The notes under the pieces: model-generated
The model's database searches: none
Told to the model about the DNA's origin: nothing
Seen by the model: the letters and a program-made list of their open reading frames with translations, nothing else
In this document: in pieces, positions 28,933-38,400 of the stretch
Layout: every line of letters starts with the position of its first letter
Position numbering within the stretch: position 1 is the first letter of the stretch
Position numbers and translations under genes: made by a program
Source: Clostridiales bacterium DTU073
GTDB taxonomy: Bacteria > Bacillota > Peptococcia > DRI-13 > DTU073
Length of the DNA stretch: 44,508 nt
Reading direction: 5' to 3'
Assembly (NCBI GenBank): GCA_001512665.1
Contig: LFSF01000026.1
Span: 1 to 44,508, forward strand

Positions 28933-30846
28933 CTATTTTAGTTGCTCAATCTTTTTATAAACGTCTTTCATCTGACTTTCCAGAGTTTGTACTGCAGCAT
29001 TCATTAATTCAGTAACACGCTTGGATTCTTCAGATTGATCTTTAACCTTCGTTGTTTCGTTATTCTGCATATCCACATGATGGATAATTTCTTCAACAAA
29101 TGGCTTAATCTTCTTTAATTCTTCATTGGTTTTATCTGCCAGTTTTCTGATCTCTTCAGCAACAACGGCGAAACCTCTTCCTTTTTCTCCCGCTCTAGCA
29201 GCTTCTATAGCAGCATTAAGGGCAAGCAGGTTAGTTTGATCGGCAACTTCCCCAATTGTATCAACGATGGGGATTAGATTACGTGTACGTGACACAACCT
29301 CATTAGAAATCTGTTCAAATTTACTAATATTATCGATAATCAAAGAGAATTTCTCAAATGTAACTTCTGAACTTGAAGAAATCTCCTCCACGTTTTTCGT
29401 GATTTCCAAAAAGATTTCTGAAACCTGATAAAGAATATTTTTAATCTTTTCAGCGTTTTCTTCTGCCTCTTGAGATTTTTCTTCAAAGAGTGCTTTGTTC
29501 TTCTCTGCTAAGGCAACAGACTTTTCGATCATTTCCTTTTCCAGTAGAACTTCTTTTTCGCGATACAAATGACAATTAGCCGGTTTGTTTAAACCATTAT
29601 AAATTGCCACAGCCATTTCATAACATGATCTATAACCACAAGCCCTACAATTCCTCATATCTTGTTCTGTTTCTTTATGCATCTCTTTATATATTTCTTC
29701 TAATTCAACTTTTGTTGGAGTTTTATAGTTAATATTTTCTGTTAAGTCTTGATAATAGGTATAACTGAAATCCAGCTCAGAAACTACCTTCTTCAAGAAC
29801 TTGTCCAATATTTTTCTATTCTTAATGTCTTCTTTATTCTTTTCTACTCTCTCAGCAATTAACCCCTCAATTTTGTCAATAGAATCATTATGGTTAATCG
29901 TTCCGGGTCCCATATTGCAACCCTTTTCACAATTTAGAATATCAACTACAAGAGGTAAATAGGCTTTATTCATTTTTATATCTTTTTCTAAATCAGCTAA
30001 ATACTTCTCATAAACCAAAGGACCTTCAATTTTAGTAATTAGTTGAGATTTTGTATCTGGATAACAATGTAAATAGGATTCTTTCAATCCGCCAGGGGTA
30101 GAGAAGTTTGCTGCAACTTCTGCTTCTACAGGTTGATCAAACTTGCCTTTTTCTAAGGCATCTACATTTATTCCTTGTTCTTTGAACATTTTATCCAAAG
30201 ATTTATAGGTCACATTATATTTAATAATTTGACTGTCTGCGAACTCACGTCTTTTGGCCAGACAAGGAGAAATAAAAGCTAAGGTATACTGCGGATATTT
30301 TGCTTTAACATAAACAGCTATATCATGTGCCGGACTACCACTGGGTGCTAGATATTTAACCAAATTGGGATGCATAATCTCAATATATTTCACAATAGCC
30401 GGACAGGGTTGAGCAATAACCGGTGTATTAACCCTTCTCGAAGCCAAAGCTTCATGATAAGCCGCAACTGTAATTTCCGCACCTAAAGATACGTCAAATA
30501 CTGCTTTTACACCCAACTTTCTCAAAGCAGTAATCAAGCGAAACCCATCAAAATTACAAAATGCTGAAGGAGCTACAAGCGCAGCTATTTCTCGACCAGA
30601 CGCTAATGCTCTCTTAAACTCCTCGATATCATCAATAGCATAGCGAGCAGTCTTTTCTTCATTTCCTTCATGTGCTACAATACAAGCCTCAATACAAGCA
30701 CCACAACCAATACACAAATCCTTGTTTAGTTGTACAAAATCACCGCTCCCATCATTACAGAACTTAACAGGACATACGCCTATACATCTGTAACAATTAA
30801 TACAATTCTCTTCCTTTATGCCGACAACTTTTATTAATTCGCCCAA
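28933..30846 (-). CDS. Chimeric soluble sensor: 2x[4Fe-4S] ferredoxin, [FeFe]-hydrogenase large-subunit-like domain, CxxC Fe-S domain, coiled coil, MCP signalling domain
   Basis: [16 protein letters not shown] and [15 protein letters not shown]; hydrogenase-like QPCPAIVKY / [11 protein letters not shown] / [21 protein letters not shown]...NCHLY; MCP tip [43 protein letters not shown] start after the SD aaaggagga. Confidence 0.92.
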   Translation of the reverse strand: MGELIKVVGIKEENCINCYRCIGVCPVKFCNDGSGDFVQLNKDLCIGCGACIEACIVAHEGNEEKTARYAIDDIEEFKRALASGREIAALVAPSAFCNFDGFRLITALRKLGVKAVFDVSLGAEITVAAYHEALASRRVNTPVIAQPCPAIVKYIEIMHPNLVKYLAPSGSPAHDIAVYVKAKYPQYTLAFISPCLAKRREFADSQIIKYNVTYKSLDKMFKEQGINVDALEKGKFDQPVEAEVAANFSTPGGLKESYLHCYPDTKSQLITKIEGPLVYEKYLADLEKDIKMNKAYLPLVVDILNCEKGCNMGPGTINHNDSIDKIEGLIAERVEKNKEDIKNRKILDKFLKKVVSELDFSYTYYQDLTENINYKTPTKVELEEIYKEMHKETEQDMRNCRACGYRSCYEMAVAIYNGLNKPANCHLYREKEVLLEKEMIEKSVALAEKNKALFEEKSQEAEENAEKIKNILYQVSEIFLEITKNVEEISSSSEVTFEKFSLIIDNISKFEQISNEVVSRTRNLIPIVDTIGEVADQTNLLALNAAIEAARAGEKGRGFAVVAEEIRKLADKTNEELKKIKPFVEEIIHHVDMQNNETTKVKDQSEESKRVTELMNAAVQTLESQMKDVYKKIEQLK

Positions 30847-31073
30847 CTTAATATCCTCCTTTTGATAAAAATGTATCTATATTTCCCGACAAACAGTTTT
30901 AAATATTTATATTTTACTTATTTCGCCTCATTTTTGTAATTTCCTCTATAAATCCTAAAAAAAGAATTTTTTCTGCAAAAAATAAACAAAAAAAATCTTT
31001 CTAAATAAATTGATATAATCAATATATTAAAAAGACATACCCTTTTAATATATACTAAGGCAAAAACAGTCTA

Positions 31074-32390
31074 TTATTCTTTTTCCTTTTTACCAAGGGA
31101 AGGAGGCATTTTGCTTGATATTTCGACCATTTTTTCCGCCAAATAAGTTACTTTCTCCCTTAATTTAAAAATACAATCTACTTCATCAGCCTGACCTCGG
31201 ACAATATCTTCAGCCAATGCGCGACATGTAGGCGCACCACAAGAGCCACAATCCAACCCGGGTAAGTTTTTATGCAAAATCTCCATAATCTCCATTTTTT
31301 GCATAGCCATTACTATATCATCATCAAGTCTTAAAACCCCTAATGATTTAATTTCCTTTTCCCACATTAGATCTTTATAATTGGGGCGATCTGGCAGTTC
31401 GGGTATTTCTCCTCTTTCCTCATTAAGCATACAATGAATACGTTCTTTAGCCATAAAAGGATTCTCTACAGTTAAGGGACCACCGACACATCCACCTGTA
31501 CAGGCTAACCCTTCAATAAAGTCCACATCCTTTAATTTACCCATAACTACTTCCTCAAATACTTTATTAACATTAGTAATACCATCAACATTTAAGCGAC
31601 GAATACCTTTAAGCAAACGGCTTTCACCACCCGTTATCGCCCATCCCAAACCTGCTCCGGTTGCTTTACGTAAATTAGGAGTATCTGTATCTTTTATTAC
31701 TTTAAGCTTACTTAAAAGGTCTCCATAAATAGAAGAAATGCTGATTACTCCATCGATTAAAGAAGCTGCAGACACTAAACTATTTTTTACTGCTGTCACC
31801 TTAGCTGCACATGGAGAAATAAAGAAGATACCTACTTGTTCCGGTGAATAACCTTCTTTTTTCATAATTTCCCGAACAATTAAAGCGGTTGTTTCCATAG
31901 GTGATTTAATCGGGATTAAATTGTTAATTAACTCCGGAAATTTAACTTGAATCAATCTTAAAACAGCAGGACAAGCAGAGGATATAGCAGGTTTAGGGAA
32001 AAAATGATTCTTTAAATGGTAATTAATTGCTCGACTAACAAATTCCGCACCATAAGCTACTTCGTAAACTCGATAAAACCCCAATTCTAATAAACCGGTG
32101 AGAATCTGATTAACCGTGTAACTTGAATCAAACTGTGCATATAAACTAGGAGCCGGAAGTGCTATAGGGAATTTATACTTCGACAACTGCTCTAAATCAT
32201 CGGTAATCGCTAACTTAGCATGTTGAGGGCAGATTCTGATACACTCACCACAATCAATGCATCTCTCATTAATGATTTTAGCTTCTCCCTCACGTACACG
32301 AATAGCTTCAGTAGGACAATGCTTAATACAATTAGTGCAACCTTTGCATAGTTCTTTCTGAATAGTTACTGAGTGAAAATATGAATTCAC
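31074..32390 (-). CDS. Ferredoxin plus [FeFe]-hydrogenase-like protein with C-terminal Fe-S domain (no MCP module)
   Basis: CKGCTNCIKHCPTEAI and CIDCGECIRICPQHA; SACPAVLRLIQ / ISPCAAKVTAVK / LACTGGCVGGP; LDCGSCGAPTCRALAEDIV...DC. Confidence 0.9.
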   Translation of the reverse strand: MNSYFHSVTIQKELCKGCTNCIKHCPTEAIRVREGEAKIINERCIDCGECIRICPQHAKLAITDDLEQLSKYKFPIALPAPSLYAQFDSSYTVNQILTGLLELGFYRVYEVAYGAEFVSRAINYHLKNHFFPKPAISSACPAVLRLIQVKFPELINNLIPIKSPMETTALIVREIMKKEGYSPEQVGIFFISPCAAKVTAVKNSLVSAASLIDGVISISSIYGDLLSKLKVIKDTDTPNLRKATGAGLGWAITGGESRLLKGIRRLNVDGITNVNKVFEEVVMGKLKDVDFIEGLACTGGCVGGPLTVENPFMAKERIHCMLNEERGEIPELPDRPNYKDLMWEKEIKSLGVLRLDDDIVMAMQKMEIMEILHKNLPGLDCGSCGAPTCRALAEDIVRGQADEVDCIFKLREKVTYLAEKMVEISSKMPPSLGKKEKE

Positions 32391-32407
32391 TATGCTTCAC
32401 TCCTTCG

Positions 32408-32842
32408 TCAACTAATTACCATTTTAATTGTTGTTCCTTTTCCTACTACGGAAACAATTTCAAATTTACTGGCACAGCTACGCATATTAGGTAAACCCAT
32501 CCCAGCTCCGAAGCCCATTTCCCGTACTTCTTCCGAAGCTGTAGAAAAGCCCTCCTGCATAGCCATATGCAAATTAGGTATTCCGGGCCCCTCATCGGTA
32601 ACCTCAATAAATATTGCATCCGGATTAATCTCTGCTCTAATCTTTCCCCCATCTGAATGAATCACTAAGTTCATTTCCGCTTCATAAGTAGCAATAGCAA
32701 CACGTCTAATTAAATTACCGGGGAATCCAAGCTGAAGTAATTTATTTTTTATTTCAGAACTTGCCTCACCGGCACTCTGAAAGTCCCCTTTACTAATAGG
32801 GAAAATCATCACCAGCGCCTTTGTTTGTTCATGTTTTTCCAT
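32408..32842 (-). CDS. RsbT/RsbW-type serine kinase-like ATP-binding protein (HATPase)
   Basis: GHKL N box EAEMNLVIHS, G1 DEGPGI, G2 GFGAGMGLPNM; 144 aa, no other domain. Confidence 0.9.
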   Translation of the reverse strand: MEKHEQTKALVMIFPISKGDFQSAGEASSEIKNKLLQLGFPGNLIRRVAIATYEAEMNLVIHSDGGKIRAEINPDAIFIEVTDEGPGIPNLHMAMQEGFSTASEEVREMGFGAGMGLPNMRSCASKFEIVSVVGKGTTIKMVIS

Positions 32843-32847
32843 CTTAA

Positions 32848-33306
32848 TTAACTAATCGCTTCTTCAATTTTATTTATTTCTTCACCACTGAAAACCAAAG
32901 CTAAATCTAACAAAATCACTAAACGATCATTTGATTTGCCTACACCTTTAATTCCGGAACCTGCTGAAACATGCTGAATAAAAGGTGGAAGTACGGAAAT
33001 CTGCTTTTCACTAAAGTTTTTAACTTCAGAAACAACTTCAACAATTATCCCTACTTCCCAGCGACCTACTTCCACAATAATTATTCGTGTTGTTTCCAGT
33101 ATTTCTGTGGGAATTCCATAAAAACGCTTCTTTAAATCAACAACGGGAATAATTGCTCCACGCAGATTAATAATTCCTTCAATTAATTCTGAACTTTCAG
33201 GGAGCTTAACTATTTTACGAGGTTGAACAATTTCATGAACAGTATTAATGTCCAATCCAAACTCTTCCTCATTAAGTGAAAAAACAACGTATTTATGTTC
33301 AGCCAT
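32848..33306 (-). CDS. cheW: CheW-like chemotaxis coupling protein
   Basis: KYVVFSLNEEEFGLDINTVHEIVQPRKIVKLPESSELIEGIINLRGAIIPVVDLKKRF, canonical CheW pattern. Confidence 0.94.
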   Translation of the reverse strand: MAEHKYVVFSLNEEEFGLDINTVHEIVQPRKIVKLPESSELIEGIINLRGAIIPVVDLKKRFYGIPTEILETTRIIIVEVGRWEVGIIVEVVSEVKNFSEKQISVLPPFIQHVSAGSGIKGVGKSNDRLVILLDLALVFSGEEINKIEEAIS

Positions 33307-33417
33307 TTCTTAAGCTCTCCTTTCTCTCCTCCTGCAATTCCGTTCTGTAAACCTAAAAATCCGGATTTATCTTTATTATATATCAATTCCCCTCTTACTT
33401 ACAAACAAGATCATCTT

Positions 33418-34119
33418 CTAACTAACATTAAGATTTCGAATCATATAACCCACACCACTGCAAGTAACAATGTATTCGGGATTGCCCGGGTCTACTTCGA
33501 TTTTTTGCCGTAAACGACCAATACTTACTCTCAGATAATGAGTACACTCCCGATATTCACTTCCCCAAATAGCTTCCAATATTTCATCATGAGGAACAAC
33601 TTTATCCGCTTGATTAGCTAAGTAAATAAGCAGTTTAAACTCCGTTGGAGTGAGATGCACTGCCTCACCGTTGATATAAACACGTCTCTGCGCCATATCT
33701 ATGTAAAGATTCCCTAATTTTATTTGGTCCGAGGAAGGTTGACAAAAATCATGTTGCGATCTGCGTAATACTGCATTAACTCGAGCTAACAATTCTTCCA
33801 CAGCAAAAGGCTTGGTAACATAATCATCCGCACCGGCATTTAAACCTTCAACAGCATCCTGCATATCCCCTTTAGCTGTAATCATAATTATGGGGACATC
33901 TGAGACCTGTCTAATCCGTCGACACACACTAAATCCATCTAACTCAGGCAACATAATGTCCAAAATGATAATATTAGGCTCCTCTGATTCAAATTTGGCC
34001 AAAGCCTCAGTCCCTGTGGTTGCTGAAGCAACTTCAAAGCCACTTGCTCTCAAATTTGCTCTTACAAAGCGTAAAATATTAGACTCATCATCTACAACAA
34101 GAGCAACTGGTTTTTTCAT
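33418..34119 (-). CDS. OmpR/PhoB-family response regulator
   Basis: Receiver domain (VVDDESN...ILDIMLPELDG...ITAKG...KPF) plus winged-helix DNA-binding domain (LTPTEFKLLIYLA...VSIGRLRQKIE). Confidence 0.96.
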   Translation of the reverse strand: MKKPVALVVDDESNILRFVRANLRASGFEVASATTGTEALAKFESEEPNIIILDIMLPELDGFSVCRRIRQVSDVPIIMITAKGDMQDAVEGLNAGADDYVTKPFAVEELLARVNAVLRRSQHDFCQPSSDQIKLGNLYIDMAQRRVYINGEAVHLTPTEFKLLIYLANQADKVVPHDEILEAIWGSEYRECTHYLRVSIGRLRQKIEVDPGNPEYIVTCSGVGYMIRNLNVS

Positions 34120-36830
34120 TTTATTTCCCCCTCCACATTATTAATAGGCAACGTGAAATAAAATTTACTCCCATGTCCTAATTCACTTTCAACCCATATT
34201 TCTCCTCCATGATTTTTAATTATTCCTTTGGCGATGGAAAGTCCGACTCCGCTTCCCTTAACCCTTGCAGTTTTTGCATTCTCCACACGATAAAACCTTC
34301 CGAAAATAGCCGCTTGATCTTGACAGGCTATACCGATGCCATGGTCAATTACCCCTACCTTAAGAACGTTCTCCTCTTTTAAATATTCCACCTTAATCTT
34401 AATGGTTTTATCCATAGGAGAATACTTTATGGCATTTTCTAAAAGGTTATTCAAAACTTGTTCTATTCTCCGTTCATCAATAAATACAAAAGGAATATTT
34501 CCTAAAATATCTACAACAAATTCATTTTCAGGATACATGAATCGATGCCTTTTTACAACCCTTTCGATTAGCTTTGTAATGTCGACTGCATGCCGATCCA
34601 ATTTAAATACTCCTGCCTCAATTTTGGACATATCCATAATATTATCGATCAAATCACGTAACCGTTTGCTTTCCTCCACAATCGCTTCCATAAACTCAAT
34701 TTCTTCTTCCCTTGACCATACCACATCCTTTCTAAGAAGTGACTCGGCACTACCATAAATCGTTGTAAGAGGAGAACGAAGTTCATGGGATACCGTAGAA
34801 AGAAGCGAACTTTTTAAATTATCTACCTCCTTTTCTCTGGTAATATCATGAATAATATATCCATAGCCTAGAAAAGACTTGTTTGTATGTACCGGAAAAC
34901 CTTGAATCAAAAAATATCTAGTCCTCTCCTGATAAGTTAGTGAAATCTGTCCGCTATGAAAGGGCTGCTTCTTTATGAAATGCTTCTTCATTTCTTTATA
35001 AGGTAAAACAAGATCAATCTCAGGATTAATTTCCTTTAACAAGTTGTCAATATACAGTTCTTTTTGTTGATCGATATTGTTAAGATAAAACATTTTAAAA
35101 AACAAGGGATTGGCATAAATTATCTTTCCTTTTCTATCCAGAAAAACTAACCCTTCACACATGCTATTAATCGTAGCCATCAATGTTTGGTGCTTCTCAT
35201 TAATTATATTTATAAGATGGAAGTTACTAATAATTACACCTAATTGCGTACAAATCGTCTGCAAAATAGCTAAATCCTTCTCCCCAAAATGTCTGGAGTT
35301 AGAACTGATCAGGGTCAATGCCCCTAACACCATGTTTTTATAATAAATAGGCATACTGACCAATGTTTTAAAATTACTCCACTTTAAAGCGAAAGGAATT
35401 TGCTCATCATTTTTCTTTTGCAGATCATCAATCATGATCATTTTTTTCTCTTTAACCGCTATCTTAGCAAAATCGCCGGCACATTCTGTAAAACAGGTTT
35501 TTTCTTTCTGTAGATAATTGCCGTGCCAAACTGTATAGATACTTTCTTTCCCCACTTCACCTCTCTGTGGTATATAAATCGTCACTAAATCAATTTCCAG
35601 CACTTTCATAATGATTTTAAAAACCTGATTTAAAATATCAAATAAAGTATTCTTATTACTGACCGAGGAAGCTACAGCATAAAGGGCAACCATCTCTTTG
35701 TTTTTCATCAGAAGCTCTTGACTGTATTCTTGTGCCTGTTTCTCTAAAACACCACCTTGTCTCTTCAGTAATAAGTAAGCCTGTTTTAAATCTAACGCCA
35801 TATCTTTAAATCTGTTGCCTAATTCTTTTATTTCCTGGGGAATATCATTATTAGCCATCTCTAACCGATAAGAGAATCTACCTGTGGCTAATTCCTTACT
35901 AACATTATTCAGCTCTTTTAAAGGTTGTACCATTCTCTTAAGTAAAATTCGTTTAGTCCATAAAATTGTAATAATTGCTATTAAAAGCATAAAAACCGAT
36001 AAAATCAGGTTGCGATAAAAAGATAAGTAAACAATAAAATAAGGTGCCGCTGACCAAATAATCCAATCAAGGTCCTCCAGCGTCTTAAAATTTAAAATTT
36101 GCTCGCGCTTATATATTGAAGAATAATACTTAAAAGTACCTTCCGTTACCCTTTCTGTTTCTTTAAATAATGGTACTAACGACTCTGATAATGTACTTGC
36201 GGATACGGGTTGAGGAAAATAAATCACACGCTTTTTATGATCAAGTAAAGCGAAATATCCTGGGAAATCTTTAGACGTTTTATTTAAAATCTCCTCAATC
36301 TTTTTCATATTTATAACACTCAAAATATAACCGCAATATTGCCCGTCTTCCGTTCTGAGTGGCTTAGTTATAAAAATCGCTTTTTTCCCTTCTAATCCGG
36401 TCGTTATAGAGCTAACTGTAGGAGTTGTACTATTTACAAAAGTTTGATAATCTACATTATTCCAAAGAAATTGTTCCCAGGCAATTTCTTCCTCGGTAGT
36501 TAACTGAACTAAATTTTTCTCCCGATAACAAAAGTTTGCATGCTTACATTTTACAAAGATTTCCTCAAAGTCATCATGATAATAAAACATATACTGAATT
36601 AAATCATTTACTTTTGCTTCTATTTTTTTATCCACATCCACATCTTTATTAGCACATATTATGGTACTTATCTGTTCATCTAAATATTGTAAGGCTATAA
36701 AGGTCCTACGCATATAATCTTTAACTTCCTCAGCCTTAGATGTAAATATTTGATTATATGTCGTCTCAATATCTTGTTTTTTTTCGTATAAATTTACTGC
36801 CAGATATACCCCTAGAATAATTACTATCAT
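34116..36830 (-). CDS. Membrane histidine kinase (extracytoplasmic Cache-like sensor, HAMP, GAF, PAS, HisKA, HATPase)
   Basis: HisKA SSLLSTVSHELRSPLTTIYGSAESLL, HATPase N/G boxes (NLLENAIKYSP, DHGIGI, GSGVGLSIAKGI); 4-bp overlap with the downstream response-regulator gene. The true start is probably upstream, at CTG 36887 (see findings). Confidence 0.95.
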   Translation of the reverse strand: MIVIILGVYLAVNLYEKKQDIETTYNQIFTSKAEEVKDYMRRTFIALQYLDEQISTIICANKDVDVDKKIEAKVNDLIQYMFYYHDDFEEIFVKCKHANFCYREKNLVQLTTEEEIAWEQFLWNNVDYQTFVNSTTPTVSSITTGLEGKKAIFITKPLRTEDGQYCGYILSVINMKKIEEILNKTSKDFPGYFALLDHKKRVIYFPQPVSASTLSESLVPLFKETERVTEGTFKYYSSIYKREQILNFKTLEDLDWIIWSAAPYFIVYLSFYRNLILSVFMLLIAIITILWTKRILLKRMVQPLKELNNVSKELATGRFSYRLEMANNDIPQEIKELGNRFKDMALDLKQAYLLLKRQGGVLEKQAQEYSQELLMKNKEMVALYAVASSVSNKNTLFDILNQVFKIIMKVLEIDLVTIYIPQRGEVGKESIYTVWHGNYLQKEKTCFTECAGDFAKIAVKEKKMIMIDDLQKKNDEQIPFALKWSNFKTLVSMPIYYKNMVLGALTLISSNSRHFGEKDLAILQTICTQLGVIISNFHLINIINEKHQTLMATINSMCEGLVFLDRKGKIIYANPLFFKMFYLNNIDQQKELYIDNLLKEINPEIDLVLPYKEMKKHFIKKQPFHSGQISLTYQERTRYFLIQGFPVHTNKSFLGYGYIIHDITREKEVDNLKSSLLSTVSHELRSPLTTIYGSAESLLRKDVVWSREEEIEFMEAIVEESKRLRDLIDNIMDMSKIEAGVFKLDRHAVDITKLIERVVKRHRFMYPENEFVVDILGNIPFVFIDERRIEQVLNNLLENAIKYSPMDKTIKIKVEYLKEENVLKVGVIDHGIGIACQDQAAIFGRFYRVENAKTARVKGSGVGLSIAKGIIKNHGGEIWVESELGHGSKFYFTLPINNVEGEIK

Positions 36831-36974
36831 AAGGGCTAATACCGCAATTCTTCTTATATAATACGAAAAATCAGATACCTTTTTCAGCTGAAAGCACTCC
36901 CCAAAATTTTTTAATTATGTATAAATTTTTATACTTTCAATATAAACCTTCTTCGACTAATGGTCAAGAAACTT

Positions 36975-38360
36975 CTACAAAATATCGTAAAAACCTTCAA
37001 CTAAACCTAATCCCACCAATGCCGCCTCTTTTACTTCCGGAGATCGAGCATTTTCTAAAGTTGTAAAAAGAAAAGGTTCTAAAATCCGTTTATATCTTTT
37101 ACTCAAAATATACATTGCTTCATCTAGCAGCTCTTTATTTAAAACATGTATATTCCGAAAAATTTCCGTTAAATCTTCCTTATTTCCCCATTGTACTAAA
37201 TTCATCACCTCAAGTGCCGAAAGGTTTTGCTCCATGATTATCCCTTTATCCTTTCTTTTTTTAACCAAAGAATATACTTTCGTCTCCGGGGTAAAGAATA
37301 AACGATTTTGTTGTATTTGTTGATAATTGTTAATGTACCCGTAATAGGGTTGAAAGTTTTCAGTAAAAAGCTGATCACATAATCTAAAAAATTTATGTGT
37401 AAGATTGAAACGAGCAAGAACATCCGCTGAAATTAAGGCAAAAGGAATACCCTCTTCCGCTAAAGGTGATACCCACATAATTTGCTTTAATTCAGGTAAT
37501 TCACTTAATGCTTTTTCGACAATTAACTTAGCCGGATTTAACTTAGTATTCTTTACAAAATTACCGGAAAGGTAAATACTATAGTATTCTTTAGGTTGGT
37601 TATGACAATCTACACTAACCTTTCTACCAACCCATAAAATTAACTCATCCTCTTTAACCTGTTTAGCCTTGCTTTGCTGTAAGCGAGCCATAAGGTCTAA
37701 AATATGTCTGGAAACTATTTCTTCCGTATCCTCTACACTACCTATCCTTTGCAATAACGCTGTATAATCCAGATAAAAACCCCAAGCTTTTCCCAAAAGA
37801 CGGGCCCTTGTAAGTGTACGTTCACTGCCGTATTGTTCAGAAAATGCAGGTAATAATAAAGGACGCTTCCCCCTTAGGAATCGTGTTAAATCATAAACGA
37901 GCCCTTTAGGAAGCGCCGTAGTTTTTAAGCCGGTGCAAACATATTCTTCTTCAAAAAAATAAATGTAATATAGATTAACTCTCTCTTCTTTACTTAACCA
38001 TTTAAGAATATACTTATCCATCATATTGGTTAACTTAAATTTTACCGTATAAAAAACATCTTCATCATAAATTATTCTAAGTTCGAGGTTATCTTTTCCC
38101 CTAAAAGATAAGGCAAACTTTTCCTCCATATCAGCAAAATCATCAAAAGAGTTCTCCGGCTCTATTAAAAGATAAAAATCTACTTCCCCTTGAGAATTCA
38201 TGGTGAAAAAAATGTCATTCTGCCGGTCAAAACACTCTATTATTTCTCTATGTCTGGTTTTATAAAGAAACGGTGCTTCAGGAGTAGGAGGTACACTTAA
38301 CGTATATATTTTTAAATTATTATTTTTTGCCTGTTGCTTCATGTTCTCTCTCGCCCTCAT
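36975..38360 (-). CDS. Hypothetical protein of 461 aa, no recognised family
   Basis: Long ORF on the main coding strand with normal composition; no signature recognised. Confidence 0.7.
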   Translation of the reverse strand: MRARENMKQQAKNNNLKIYTLSVPPTPEAPFLYKTRHREIIECFDRQNDIFFTMNSQGEVDFYLLIEPENSFDDFADMEEKFALSFRGKDNLELRIIYDEDVFYTVKFKLTNMMDKYILKWLSKEERVNLYYIYFFEEEYVCTGLKTTALPKGLVYDLTRFLRGKRPLLLPAFSEQYGSERTLTRARLLGKAWGFYLDYTALLQRIGSVEDTEEIVSRHILDLMARLQQSKAKQVKEDELILWVGRKVSVDCHNQPKEYYSIYLSGNFVKNTKLNPAKLIVEKALSELPELKQIMWVSPLAEEGIPFALISADVLARFNLTHKFFRLCDQLFTENFQPYYGYINNYQQIQQNRLFFTPETKVYSLVKKRKDKGIIMEQNLSALEVMNLVQWGNKEDLTEIFRNIHVLNKELLDEAMYILSKRYKRILEPFLFTTLENARSPEVKEAALVGLGLVEGFYDIL

Positions 38361-38400
38361 GGATATATTTATTTATAATTCCCAATTAATTATATCAGGT

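Noticed and set aside
31009-31023. Classical FNR/CRP box at ATTGATATAATCAAT
   Set aside because: The TTGAT/ATCAA half-sites resemble FNR but the spacer is 3 bp instead of 4. I kept it only as an unnamed dyad.
28933-32390. Calling these two genes catalytic [FeFe] hydrogenases (hydA)
   Set aside because: L1-L3 motifs deviate from the catalytic consensus, including loss of the proton-relay Cys. A sensor role is better supported.
34336-34758. 140-aa plus-strand ORF antisense to the histidine kinase
   Set aside because: Opposite strand of the HisKA/HATPase region; no recognisable protein features.
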